Source: JAYOEY01 sp038116945
Lineage (GTDB): Bacteria; Pseudomonadota; Alphaproteobacteria; MPNO01; UBA2964
Direction: 5' to 3'
Length of the DNA stretch: 64,000 nt
NCBI GenBank assembly: GCA_038116945.1
Contig: JAYOEY010000001.1
Span: 363,145 to 427,144, forward strand
This document shows positions 1-8,227 of the stretch, piece after piece. A program made the translations under genes and the position numbers. The notes beneath the pieces are model-generated. The model did no database searches, had not been told where the DNA came from, and saw nothing but the letters and a program-made list of their open reading frames with translations. How positions within the stretch are numbered: the first letter of the stretch is position 1; every line of letters starts with the position of its first letter.

Positions 1-234
1 GTGCGCTGTGGCGCTATGCGCAGACAGTCGGGCCCGCCTCGCAGGGGGCCGTTGTGCATCCGGGCGGGGCCGCCGAAAAGCGCTGTTACGCCGACATTTA
101 GCGACACAAACGACGCGGAAACCTGACCGTTTTTCGGGTCCGTTAACCAAGTTCGTGTCGGAAATCTTTACAGTTCGTTTACCACTTGCCGCAGCGCGGA
201 GTGCAAGTGATTGATATCCCTTGATTTAATCTTG

Positions 235-250
235 TTGGCACAAAGCTTGC
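235..250 (+). promoter_or_regulatory. Candidate sigma-54 (-24/-12) promoter
   Basis: The sequence TTGGCAC-AAAGC-TTGC matches the RpoN consensus YTGGCAC-N5-TTGC with the exact spacing. It lies about 30 bases before the ATG at 281, which leaves a leader of roughly 20 bases. The rest of the first 280 bases shows no gene I can support. No enhancer-binding site was identified, so the call rests on this one match. Confidence 0.55.
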
Positions 251-280
251 GTACGGTATCCCAAGGATGACGGAGTTCCA

Positions 281-532
281 ATGATCGTTAGCGGCGATCG
301 CCATAATCAAGAAATTTCGACAGGCAGGATGATGGACGGCGAAACAACACTTTCGGACAGGCAAGCGCCCGTTGTCCGAAGCCAGGTGCAGCCTTCGGGG
401 CTTGTTGACCTGCTCAACCGGATGAACGCGGATGATCGCGAGAGCCTGATAGGGATTTTGCGTGATACGAATACTTACGTTGCCGAGGATATCAACGACG
501 TTCTCGCGATCCTCAGCTCTCTGGACGACTGA
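281..532 (+). CDS. Small hypothetical protein (83 aa)
   Basis: An 83-residue soluble protein that I do not recognise. A ribosome binding site (GGAG, about 7 bases upstream) supports the ATG at 281. The N-terminal 40 residues are polar and probably disordered. The C-terminal half (from LVDLLNRMNADDRESL to ILSSLDD) is acidic and likely forms two or three amphipathic helices. There is no signal peptide, membrane segment or metal motif. It is preceded by a sigma-54-like promoter and faces the DUF1499 gene, 9 bases away. A nitrogen, stress or motility-linked regulatory role would fit RpoN control, but nothing in the protein shows one. Confidence 0.6.
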   Translation: MIVSGDRHNQEISTGRMMDGETTLSDRQAPVVRSQVQPSGLVDLLNRMNADDRESLIGILRDTNTYVAEDINDVLAILSSLDD

Positions 533-541
533 CTGGGGCCC

Positions 542-1288
542 TTAGTTTCCGGTATCGAGGTCCTTGAGGAACTGACGAATTCTCGCGGCGTTCGCCCCGG
601 CGTCGCTGCGCCCGACCCGGGATACAGACCGTATGTCGAGGAGGCTGCCCGTTCCCCCGTCCGGGACGATACGGAAGACCATGTCGTCCTTGAAGCCGAA
701 CCAGAAGGTTGTCGCGGTCGCTTCAATATGTCCCTTGCGCCGGTCTTCCGCCAGAACCTCCCATCCCGAATCCCGGATAACGCCAAGGACCCTGTCGAAC
801 AGCCTGGCGGGCGGCTCCGGGCGTTTCTGGGTTACGATATCCGGGTAGGCCTTGCGTTGGGCGCTCGCAATTTTGTCGCCGGCATAGACTGTCGAATTGC
901 GTGCCTTGGCGGCCTCGCGAACGGCCAAGGCGGCGACGAAGGCGGGCGGGTTCGCGGTGTCGGTGGTTATGTCGTGAATTTTGGGCAGAAACCTGGCCTT
1001 CTTCAGCCCGGTTGACGGCACGCCATATGTCAGCAGACCGGCGATAAGCCCGATGGCAGCAAGAACGACGCCCCGCCGTCCCGGGCGGCTGGCCAGAAAA
1101 CATCCGATGAGAGCGATAACCGCCCCGCCAAGCCCGGTCCAGGCGGCCACCCGGAGAATCGAGAACCCCGTACGGTAGGTCCACAGATCCGCGCGGTGCC
1201 CGAAACCTGCAAGAATTGCCGCGAACATGGCGCCTGCGCCAAGCGCGAGCCCCAGGAGAGCCACTCTGGAATACCGGTTTTTCGTCAT
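542..1288 (-). CDS. DUF1499 family membrane protein
   Basis: A 248-residue protein with three predicted membrane helices in the first 90 residues (around 10-28, 42-66 and 73-90). A C-terminal DUF1499-type domain follows (about 100-245), with family features such as the IEATATTFWFGFKDD segment and the DIRSVSRVGRSDAGANAARI segment. The family function is unknown. The start is supported by GGAAG upstream of the ATG. It reads in the same direction as the ThDP enzyme upstream (33-base gap) and may be the last gene of the xthA-ThDP-DUF1499 run. The family call is firm, the role open. Confidence 0.8.
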   Translation of the reverse strand: MTKNRYSRVALLGLALGAGAMFAAILAGFGHRADLWTYRTGFSILRVAAWTGLGGAVIALIGCFLASRPGRRGVVLAAIGLIAGLLTYGVPSTGLKKARFLPKIHDITTDTANPPAFVAALAVREAAKARNSTVYAGDKIASAQRKAYPDIVTQKRPEPPARLFDRVLGVIRDSGWEVLAEDRRKGHIEATATTFWFGFKDDMVFRIVPDGGTGSLLDIRSVSRVGRSDAGANAARIRQFLKDLDTGN

Positions 1289-1320
1289 GAAACGCTTCCC
1301 AGAAATTCGTTATAAAAATT

Positions 1321-2922
1321 TCAATCGAAAACGGTGTCGATGTAATGATCTGAGTCGACAATCGCCTCGATTACGGTCGGTCCAGGCGACTGCAGCGCTT
1401 TCCTGACGGCTTTGACAAGACCGCGCCGGGTTCGAACGCCGATCGCCGGTACACCGAAATAATGGGCCGGCGGCGAGCGGTATTCCTCGGGCTGCAGTTC
1501 CGTGCCGTAAATGCCGTACTGGCGCCGCATCTGCTTTACCCGGATCAGGCCGAGCCAGCGATCGTCCAGCACGACGACCGGCAGCGCGATTCCCATTCTT
1601 TTCGCCGTAGCGAGCTCTCCGCAGGTCATCTGAAAACACCCGTCGCCGATGAGACAGACGACATCGCGCTCCGGCTGGGCGAGCTTGGCGGCAATCCCGG
1701 CAGGCAAGCCGAATCCCATCGAGGACCAGCCGTTGGTGATCAGGAAGCTCTTCGGCGCTGGCGCGTGCCACTGGCTCGCGATCTGATGCGTATGCGCGCC
1801 GACATCGAAGGCGAGTATCCCGTCATCGGGAAGTGCAGACCGCACGGCATCGATGGCTTCGTGCGCAGAAAAACCAGCGGTGTCGGGCCGAAGCAGGGAC
1901 GCGAATCGTCGGCGATGCTCGTTGAGTTCCTTCTTCTTCCACGCATGCGAGGAGCCCTCGAGCAGCATGAATTCGCCAAGCGCGGCATCCAGATCGCCGA
2001 TGACTTCGAGTTCGAGCCTTACCGACTCGGCGACATCGGCCGACTCGATATCGATCTGCAGCAAGGCGACATCGCCGATCCATGCTTCGTACTCGACTTC
2101 GATCGTGTCGTAACCGAGCCCGACGATCAGGTCGGCGCTCCGCAGCAGCGAGCGCTGATGCTGGCGGCGCGCCCGTTCGATGCAACCGAGACCGAGCGGG
2201 TGAGCATCGTCGATCAGCCCCTTCGCCATCGTCGTGGTCATAAAGGGCAGATCATGGTGTTCGACAAACCGCCGCAGCAGGTCCTTGTCGTACATGCGCA
2301 TGGCGCTCGAACCGATGACCGCGATGGGTCGTTTCGCCCTGGCGATCATGGCGGCGGCGCGTTTGATCATGTCGCGCGGGGCAGGGAAGACCGGATCAAG
2401 CGCATCGAAATCCGGAATTTCCTCGGTTGCCGGTGCTAGCGCCACATCTTCCGGCAGGTCGAGATGGACCGGCCCGCGCGGTTCCGTCATGGCAATCCTG
2501 ACGGCGTCGGCAACCCGCCGGGCGACGTCGCCATGGCGAAGCGGGATGGTCGCCTTCGTGATCGGCGCGAACAGGGCATGGTGATCGATATACATCTGAA
2601 TGCGCCGGCCCAGCTGATCGGTATTCAGGTTGCAGGTGATGGCGATCATCGGAGACCGGTCGAGCCATGCATTGCCTACCCCGGTGCTGAGATTGGTGGC
2701 ACCGGGTCCCAGCGTTGCGATACAGAAACCGGGCCGATCGGTCTGGCGCCCCATCACGTCGGCGGCGAAACCGGCCGATCCCTCGTGCGCGGTCAGCACG
2801 AACTCGATGCCTCCGGTGCGCATTGCCTCCATCACCGGCAGGACATTGCCGCTCGGGATACCGAACCCGTGCGTGATGCCAGCCTTGCGCAGGGTGGCGA
2901 CGATCAGTTCCGCGTTGTTCAT
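1321..2922 (-). CDS. Thiamine diphosphate-dependent enzyme, acetolactate synthase-like
   Basis: A 533-residue cytosolic enzyme of the acetolactate synthase/decarboxylase superfamily. The N-terminal pyrimidine-binding domain carries the catalytic glutamate (E47 in TAHEGSAGFAAD). A central domain follows, then the C-terminal ThDP/Mg-binding domain with GDGCFQMTCGELATA. The usual NN after that motif is DD here (VVVLDDRWLGLI). Such proteins include acetolactate synthases, sulfopyruvate or phosphonopyruvate decarboxylases and oxalyl-CoA decarboxylases. No ilvN-like small subunit is adjacent, so a catabolic role is likelier than valine synthesis. The start at 2922 has an AGGGA site and overlaps the stop of the upstream 60-residue gene by 4 bases (ATGA), which implies coupling. 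Substrate unknown. Confidence 0.85.
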   Translation of the reverse strand: MNNAELIVATLRKAGITHGFGIPSGNVLPVMEAMRTGGIEFVLTAHEGSAGFAADVMGRQTDRPGFCIATLGPGATNLSTGVGNAWLDRSPMIAITCNLNTDQLGRRIQMYIDHHALFAPITKATIPLRHGDVARRVADAVRIAMTEPRGPVHLDLPEDVALAPATEEIPDFDALDPVFPAPRDMIKRAAAMIARAKRPIAVIGSSAMRMYDKDLLRRFVEHHDLPFMTTTMAKGLIDDAHPLGLGCIERARRQHQRSLLRSADLIVGLGYDTIEVEYEAWIGDVALLQIDIESADVAESVRLELEVIGDLDAALGEFMLLEGSSHAWKKKELNEHRRRFASLLRPDTAGFSAHEAIDAVRSALPDDGILAFDVGAHTHQIASQWHAPAPKSFLITNGWSSMGFGLPAGIAAKLAQPERDVVCLIGDGCFQMTCGELATAKRMGIALPVVVLDDRWLGLIRVKQMRRQYGIYGTELQPEEYRSPPAHYFGVPAIGVRTRRGLVKAVRKALQSPGPTVIEAIVDSDHYIDTVFD

Positions 2923-3101
2923 TGACGTCCCTTGATGGCCTTGATGACATAGGAGAGGAGCAGGCACACCAGCGTCCCGACCACAACGAAAACCAGCACG
3001 TTCGCGACAAGAACCCGCCAGTCCGTAATACCGTGCCGGATATAGGCGATCGATGCCCAGATCAGCCCGAACAGCAGTGCCCCGGTTGCATAGCGAAGCA
3101 T
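2919..3101 (-). CDS. Small two-helix membrane protein (60 aa)
   Basis: A 60-residue protein with two hydrophobic helices (about 5-22 and 30-54) and a basic C-terminus (KAIKGRQ). I do not recognise a family. The start is set by a GGAGGG site 7 bases before the ATG at 3101. The gene begins 2 bases after the xthA stop, and its own stop overlaps the ThDP enzyme start by 4 bases, so it is embedded in an xthA-60aa-ThDP transcript. A longer reading frame exists upstream, but it overlaps xthA in the wrong frame and lacks support. Confidence 0.65.
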   Translation of the reverse strand: MLRYATGALLFGLIWASIAYIRHGITDWRVLVANVLVFVVVGTLVCLLLSYVIKAIKGRQ

Positions 3102-3103
3102 GT

Positions 3104-3889
3104 TCAACCCTCCGTCAGTTCGCACCATACCGGCGTATGGTCCGATGGTTTTTCCTTGCCCCGCGGTTTCCGGTCGATACCGGACTCCTTGAGACGGTCC
3201 GCCGCCAGCGGCGAAAGAAGGAGATGATCGATCAGCAGACCGAAACCCTTCTGCCAGGCGCCGCCGGTATAGTCCCAGTAGCTGTACTGACCCGCTTCGG
3301 GATGCAGCGCGCGGAACGCATTTGTCAGCCCGAGATTGTTCAGTGCGCGAAAACGGTTGCGGGATTCGGGGCGGCACAGCGCGTCGTCGCTCCAGCCCGC
3401 GGGATCGTATACGTCGTCGTCGGTCGGGCAGACATTGTAGTCGCCGCCGAGCACGAAAGCCTCGTCGAGTTCGATAAGGTCCTTCGTATGGGCCAGCAGC
3501 CGGTCCATCCAGGCGATCTTGTAATCGAACTTTTCTCCCGGCGCCGGGTTGCCGTTGGGCAGATAGATCGAAGCCACCCGAACCCCAGCGGTGAAAGCCT
3601 CGACATAACGCGCCTGCTCGTCGCTGTCGTCGCCCGGCAAACCGCGCGTGACATCCTCGATCGGGTGCCTGGAGAGGATCGCGACGCCGTTATAGGTCTT
3701 TTGGCCGTGCGCTGCGATGTTGTAGCCGAGATCCTCGATCTCGGCCGCCGGAAAATTTTCGTCCACCACCTTGAGTTCCTGGAGGAGGGCGACATCGGGC
3801 CTGGCGTCAGCGAGCCAGTCGAGAACGCGGGGCAGGCGCGCGCGGATCGAATTGACGTTCCAGGTGGCGATAACGGTCATCGGCGACAT
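3104..3889 (-). CDS. xthA: Exodeoxyribonuclease III
   Basis: A 261-residue exonuclease III/AP endonuclease of the EEP fold, for base-excision repair and 3'-end processing. Hallmarks in order: IATWNVNSIRARL at the N-terminus, the metal-binding glutamate in LLQELKV, GDYNVCPTD, and the C-terminal IDHLLLS and SDHTPVWCEL with the catalytic Asp-His pair. Length is normal for the family. The start is uncertain between 3889 and 3880 (MTVIATWN); neither has a clear Shine-Dalgarno site. It is followed closely by the small membrane protein and the ThDP enzyme. Next to erpA is a common alphaproteobacterial position. Confidence 0.95.
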   Translation of the reverse strand: MSPMTVIATWNVNSIRARLPRVLDWLADARPDVALLQELKVVDENFPAAEIEDLGYNIAAHGQKTYNGVAILSRHPIEDVTRGLPGDDSDEQARYVEAFTAGVRVASIYLPNGNPAPGEKFDYKIAWMDRLLAHTKDLIELDEAFVLGGDYNVCPTDDDVYDPAGWSDDALCRPESRNRFRALNNLGLTNAFRALHPEAGQYSYWDYTGGAWQKGFGLLIDHLLLSPLAADRLKESGIDRKPRGKEKPSDHTPVWCELTEG

Positions 3890-3940
3890 CGTTGTTGGGA
3901 GAAGGACCCGCTGCCGATGTTCTAGCGCAGAATCGAATAT

Positions 3941-4285
3941 TCAGCCAATCGAGAAGGAGACGCCGCAGCCGCAGGTCGATGCCGCGTTGGGATTACGAAG
4001 CGTGAAATAGGACCCGATCAGCTCTTCGGCAAAATGGAGTTCGCTGCCGACGACGAGATCCCAGCTCGTCGGGTCGATCAGGACCTTCACCCCGTCCCGC
4101 TCGATCACCCGATCGCCCTCATCGGGTTGATCGTCGAAGGAAAACTCGTACTGAAATCCCGAACAGCCACCCCCGTTTACCGCGATTCGCAGGTTCTTGC
4201 CGGCGAATTCGCCGTCCGCCGTGAGTTCCCGAACACGCTTGACGGCGCTGTCGCTGATGATGACCGTGTTTTCGGCTTCAGCCAT
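3941..4285 (-). CDS. erpA: Iron-sulfur cluster insertion protein ErpA
   Basis: A 114-residue A-type Fe-S carrier of the HesB/IscA/ErpA family. It binds and delivers [4Fe-4S]/[2Fe-2S] clusters to apoenzymes. The three conserved cysteines are visible: one in GGCSGFQYEFSFDD and two in the C-terminal CGCGVSF. The start has an AGGGA site just before the ATG. It sits upstream of xthA in the same direction, with dgt divergent, a standard alphaproteobacterial arrangement. ErpA is favoured over IscA because there is no isc operon around it; sequence alone separates them only loosely. Confidence 0.92.
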   Translation of the reverse strand: MAEAENTVIISDSAVKRVRELTADGEFAGKNLRIAVNGGGCSGFQYEFSFDDQPDEGDRVIERDGVKVLIDPTSWDLVVGSELHFAEELIGSYFTLRNPNAASTCGCGVSFSIG

Positions 4286-4450
4286 TTTTCCCTGAAATCC
4301 GCTTGTAAGAGGCGGTGTACGGCAATGTCAGGATATGTAGGTCGCCCGGTCGGCGAGGTCAATCCATAGGCGATCCCGGAGGACCAGCTTGAACAAAGGA
4401 CGTCCAAAACCGCAATTGCCTCGGCGGGGCTGTAAGACTAGGTTTCCGGC

Positions 4451-5653
4451 ATGACAGCAGACGGATTTACGCTCGGTGTAAACGGTCGCCCCGCTCTGGC
4501 GCCATATGCGACCGATCCGTCCGCGAGCCGCGGGCGTTTCGTACCGGAACCGGAGAGCGCAACGCGGACCGTATTCCAGCGGGACCGCGACAGGATCATA
4601 CATTCCGGCGCGTTTCGGCGTCTCAAGTACAAGACCCAGGTTTTCGTCTATCATCAGGGCGATCATTACAGGACGCGGCTGACCCACACCCTCGAAGTAG
4701 CCCAGATCGCGCGCTCGCTGGCGCGTTATTTTCAGGTCGACGAGGATCTCGCCGAAGCGCTCGCACTGGCCCACGATCTGGGGCATCCGCCGTTCGGGCA
4801 TTCCGGCGAGGATGCGCTGCACGAGGTCATGAAACCGTTCGGCGGTTTCGACCATAACGGGCAGGGGCTTCGCATCGTTACCGCACTGGAAGCCCGCTAC
4901 GCCGGGTTCGACGGGTTGAACCTGACATGGGAGACGCTCGAGGGGCTGGCCAAGCATAACGGGCCGCTGATACCGGCCTCAGGCGATACCGCACGGTTGC
5001 CGTGGGCGGTAACGGAACACGCCAGGCAGCAGGATCTGGAACTGCACACCCAGCCGGGCATCGAAGCGCAGATCGCGGCGCTTTCCGACGACATCGCGTA
5101 TAACACCCACGATGTTGACGACGGACTCCGGGCCGGTCTGTTCAGCGTCGAGGACCTGGCGGACCAGCCGCTGGTGGGCCCCCTGATCAGCGAAGTGGCG
5201 CGTCAGCATCCCGGGCTTGCGAAGTCCCGGTTGATCCACGAAACCACGCGGCGGATGATCGACCGGATGATCAACGATCTCCTGGAAGAAACAACGCGCA
5301 GGATCGCCGCAGCCGATCCCGGGAGCGCGGCAGATATCCGCTCGCTATCCCGACCGGTCGTTGCGATGTCCCGGGACATGGAAACGGCAAACAGGGGCCT
5401 GAAAACCTTTCTGTTCAAAAGGATGTATCGCCATTTCGAGGTAAACCGCCGGGCGACCAAGGCCCGCCGGGTGGTTGGCGAACTGTTTGAATTGCTCCAT
5501 CGGGACCCGGGCTGTCTACCGACACGCTGGCAGGAAGCGGCTGAGGGCGGGGATGAGACCGTGCGGGCGCGCGTGGTCTGCGATTACATTGCGGGCATGA
5601 CGGATCGCTACGCGCTCGACGAACATCGGCGACTATTCGATTTGTACGAATAA
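4451..5653 (+). CDS. dgt: dGTPase-like HD phosphohydrolase
   Basis: A 400-residue deoxyguanosinetriphosphate triphosphohydrolase-like protein. This family hydrolyses dNTPs to the nucleoside and triphosphate. The HD metal site is complete: H in RLTHTLEVAQ, the HD pair in LAHDLGHPPFGHSGEDAL, and the D in LSDDIAYNTHDVDD. The HNGQGLRI segment matches the short (type II) subfamily, so strict dGTP specificity is not assured. The stop overlaps the argS start by one base (TAATG), implying coupling. The erpA-dgt-argS-SPOR-nagZ-scpAB order is widespread in Alphaproteobacteria. No strong Shine-Dalgarno site is seen before the ATG at 4451. Confidence 0.93.
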   Translation: MTADGFTLGVNGRPALAPYATDPSASRGRFVPEPESATRTVFQRDRDRIIHSGAFRRLKYKTQVFVYHQGDHYRTRLTHTLEVAQIARSLARYFQVDEDLAEALALAHDLGHPPFGHSGEDALHEVMKPFGGFDHNGQGLRIVTALEARYAGFDGLNLTWETLEGLAKHNGPLIPASGDTARLPWAVTEHARQQDLELHTQPGIEAQIAALSDDIAYNTHDVDDGLRAGLFSVEDLADQPLVGPLISEVARQHPGLAKSRLIHETTRRMIDRMINDLLEETTRRIAAADPGSAADIRSLSRPVVAMSRDMETANRGLKTFLFKRMYRHFEVNRRATKARRVVGELFELLHRDPGCLPTRWQEAAEGGDETVRARVVCDYIAGMTDRYALDEHRRLFDLYE

Positions 5654-7410
5654 TGAACATATACAACTACTTTTCACGTGTTATTGAGAAAGAAATCGAA
5701 TTTTTGGCGAGCCAAAATCTGGTGCCGGCGGGGCTCGATCTTTCGCGAATTTCCGTCGAACCGCCTCGCGACGAGGCCTTGGGAGACCTGAGCACCAACG
5801 CCGCCATGGTGCTGGCCAAGCCGGCCGGAATGAAACCGCGCGACCTTGGCGAAGCGCTCGCCCAAAGACTGAACGGACATGCCGATGTCGCATCCGCGGA
5901 GGTGGCCGGCCCCGGTTTCGTCAATCTGCGTCTGTCGACGGCGTTCCTTCACGACCGGATTCACGAAATTATCCGGCAGGGCATCGATTACGGAAACAGC
6001 GAAATCGGCGAAAACAGGCCGGTCAACGTCGAGTACGTATCGGCGAATCCGACCGGCCCGATGCATGTGGGGCATGGCCGCGGCGCGGTGATCGGCGACG
6101 TCCTTGCCTCTCTGCTGGCGAAAGCCGGGTTCAGAATAAGCCGTGAATATTACATCAACGACGCGGGGGCTCAGGTCGACGTTCTGGCGCGGTCCGCCCA
6201 TCTTCGCTACCGGGAGGCGCTGGGAGAAGAGATCGGCGAGATTCCGGAGGGGCTCTATCCTGGCGATTATCTGAAAGACGTGGGTGCCGCCATCGCCGAC
6301 CGAGACGGGGACCGCTGGGTCGGGGGCGACGAAGCAGAATGGCTTCCTGAATTTCGCGCGTTTTCCATCGATGCCATGATGGCGTTGATACGTTCGGACC
6401 TGGAGGCGCTCGGAGTCGCGCACGCCGTATTTACCTCGGAACGAAAACTGGCGGAGGCGGGCGCGATACAGCGCGTGGTCGATGAGTTGAAGGCCCGGGA
6501 CCTGGTTTACGTGGGAACGCTTGAGCCGCCGAAAGGCAAGCCCCCTCCGGAAGACTGGGAGGCGCGGCCGCAGCTTCTGTTTCGTGCAACGAAGTTCGGC
6601 GACGATGTCGATCGCCCGCTGCAGAAATCGGACCAGAGCTGGACCTATTTCGCGTCCGACATCGCCTACCACAGGGACAAGTTCGAACGCGGTTTCGAAA
6701 CGATGGTCGACGTCTGGGGCGCCGATCATAAAGGCTACGTGAAACGGCTTCAGGCTGCGGTGCAGGCCGTAACCGAAGGAAAGGGCGCGCTCGATGTCCG
6801 TCTCAGCAATCTCGTGAACCTGATGGACGACGGCGAGCCGGTGAAGATGTCGAAACGGGCCGGATCGTTCGTCACGCTCCGGGAAGTCATCGACGAGGTC
6901 GGCCGGGACGTGGTCCGGTTCATCATGCTGACGCGCAACAACGAGGCGCTGCTCGACTTCGATCTGAAGAAAGTCACAGAGCAAAGCCGCGATAATCCGG
7001 TGTTCTATGTCCAGTATGCGCATGCGCGCATATGTTCGATTCTGCGGAATGCTTCCGAGGCCTTTCCCGATCTTCGCCTGGACGATGCAACGCTGGCTGA
7101 AACCGATGTATCCGTGCTTACCGACGAAGGAGAACTGTCGATGGTCCGGCGTCTCGCCGCCTGGCCCCGCACGGTCGAGAACGCAGCCCTTTCCTATGAA
7201 CCTCACAGAATCGCCTTTTATCTGATGGACATCGCCGCCGCGTTTCATGCCTTCTGGAATCGCGGAAACGACAGGGAAAATCTGCGTTTTATCGTGCCCG
7301 GGAACGCGTCTCTGACACAGGCGCGCATAGCGCTGGCCCGCGCCGTCGCTATTGTCATAGCATCGGGGTTGTCCGTGATGGGAGTCGAACCGGTCGAGGA
7401 AATGCGCTGA
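5653..7410 (+). CDS. argS: Arginyl-tRNA synthetase
   Basis: A 585-residue class I aminoacyl-tRNA synthetase that charges tRNA-Arg. It shows the N-terminal Add-1 domain, the HIGH-type motif in SANPTGPMHVGHGRG (about residues 125-140), the catalytic Rossmann core, a KMSKRAGSFV motif, and the C-terminal DALR anticodon-binding domain (NPVFYVQYAHARI onward). Length is typical. Its ATG shares one base with the dgt stop, and the SPOR gene starts 2 bases after its stop, so all three are likely one operon. Confidence 0.97.
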   Translation: MNIYNYFSRVIEKEIEFLASQNLVPAGLDLSRISVEPPRDEALGDLSTNAAMVLAKPAGMKPRDLGEALAQRLNGHADVASAEVAGPGFVNLRLSTAFLHDRIHEIIRQGIDYGNSEIGENRPVNVEYVSANPTGPMHVGHGRGAVIGDVLASLLAKAGFRISREYYINDAGAQVDVLARSAHLRYREALGEEIGEIPEGLYPGDYLKDVGAAIADRDGDRWVGGDEAEWLPEFRAFSIDAMMALIRSDLEALGVAHAVFTSERKLAEAGAIQRVVDELKARDLVYVGTLEPPKGKPPPEDWEARPQLLFRATKFGDDVDRPLQKSDQSWTYFASDIAYHRDKFERGFETMVDVWGADHKGYVKRLQAAVQAVTEGKGALDVRLSNLVNLMDDGEPVKMSKRAGSFVTLREVIDEVGRDVVRFIMLTRNNEALLDFDLKKVTEQSRDNPVFYVQYAHARICSILRNASEAFPDLRLDDATLAETDVSVLTDEGELSMVRRLAAWPRTVENAALSYEPHRIAFYLMDIAAAFHAFWNRGNDRENLRFIVPGNASLTQARIALARAVAIVIASGLSVMGVEPVEEMR

Positions 7411-7411
7411 C

Positions 7412-8227
7412 ATGGCCGATCATCTTGACGTTGATGCGAGAGACCGCCCGGTTTCGAGCGAATCCGCTGGAGGCGGAAACTGGGGCCGCAGGATCCTGAC
7501 GCTCCTGATTGCGTTGGCGGCACTCGGCGGCTTTGCTGTCGTTGTGGTTTATTCCTACGACAGGGGAACGCAGACTGCCAAAGACAAGATAGCGCCGATC
7601 GTCAAGGCGCAGGACGGACCAACCCGCGTCCGGCCTGAAAAGCCGGGTGGAATGACGATTCCGCATCAGGACAAGGAAATATACGACCGGCTCGGCGGAA
7701 AGCCCGAGACAGGCCGGATTGAAAACCTGCTGCCGCCGCCCGAGCCTGTCGCCTCCAAACCGCCGCCCATGCCGGAGAAAGCCGTTGCGCCGCCCGAAGC
7801 GATAGCAGAACAGGCGGCATCTCCCGCGGCGGGGACGGAAGATGTCGCTCCGGCCGCTTCGAAACCGGACGAACAGAAGCCGCCGGCGGTGAAAACCGTT
7901 GAGCCGCCGCCAGCGCCGAAACCCGTCGTAACCGAAAAACCTTCGCCGGACGTTTCGGCCCGGCCGCCGCCGCAGGCCGGGGGCTGGAGAATCCAGATCG
8001 CATCGCTGCGTTCCGAGGACGGAGCCAGAAAAACCTGGAATAACCTGCGCAAGAATCATCCCGATCTGTTCGGAAGGCTGTCGATGTCTGTCGAGCGGGT
8101 CGAGATTTCCGGCAAGGGCGTATTTTTTCGGCTTCAGGCGGGCACGCTGAAGGACCGGGCAAGCGCGGCCGCGCTGTGCGCCAAGGCCAACTCGCGCAAG
8201 GTAGGCTGTCTCGTTGTCCGTCCCTGA
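7412..8227 (+). CDS. SPOR domain protein, single-pass inner membrane
   Basis: A 271-residue bitopic protein. It has a cytoplasmic N-terminus of about 25 residues and one membrane helix (around 28-50). A long proline/alanine/glutamate-rich periplasmic linker follows (about 60-190), then a C-terminal SPOR domain (GWRIQIASLRSEDGARKTW to KVGCLVVRP). SPOR domains bind denuded peptidoglycan glycans at the septum, which points to a cell-division or wall role, as in FtsN-like proteins. It lies between argS and nagZ and overlaps the nagZ start by 14 bases, consistent with a wall-recycling/division link. Confidence 0.9.
   Translation: MADHLDVDARDRPVSSESAGGGNWGRRILTLLIALAALGGFAVVVVYSYDRGTQTAKDKIAPIVKAQDGPTRVRPEKPGGMTIPHQDKEIYDRLGGKPETGRIENLLPPPEPVASKPPPMPEKAVAPPEAIAEQAASPAAGTEDVAPAASKPDEQKPPAVKTVEPPPAPKPVVTEKPSPDVSARPPPQAGGWRIQIASLRSEDGARKTWNNLRKNHPDLFGRLSMSVERVEISGKGVFFRLQAGTLKDRASAAALCAKANSRKVGCLVVRP

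Noticed and set aside
8..214. 68-residue reading frame at the window start
   Set aside because: It has no ribosome site, unusual Arg/Ala composition and no recognisable family; it ends just before the sigma-54-like site. Probably chance in GC-rich DNA.
3102..3377. N-terminal extension of the 60-residue membrane protein
   Set aside because: It overlaps xthA in another frame; the GGAGGG site marks the start at 3101.
5674..7413. 579-residue open frame opposite argS
   Set aside because: It is the exact antisense of a well-supported synthetase. Long antisense frames are common in high-GC DNA, and no family was seen.
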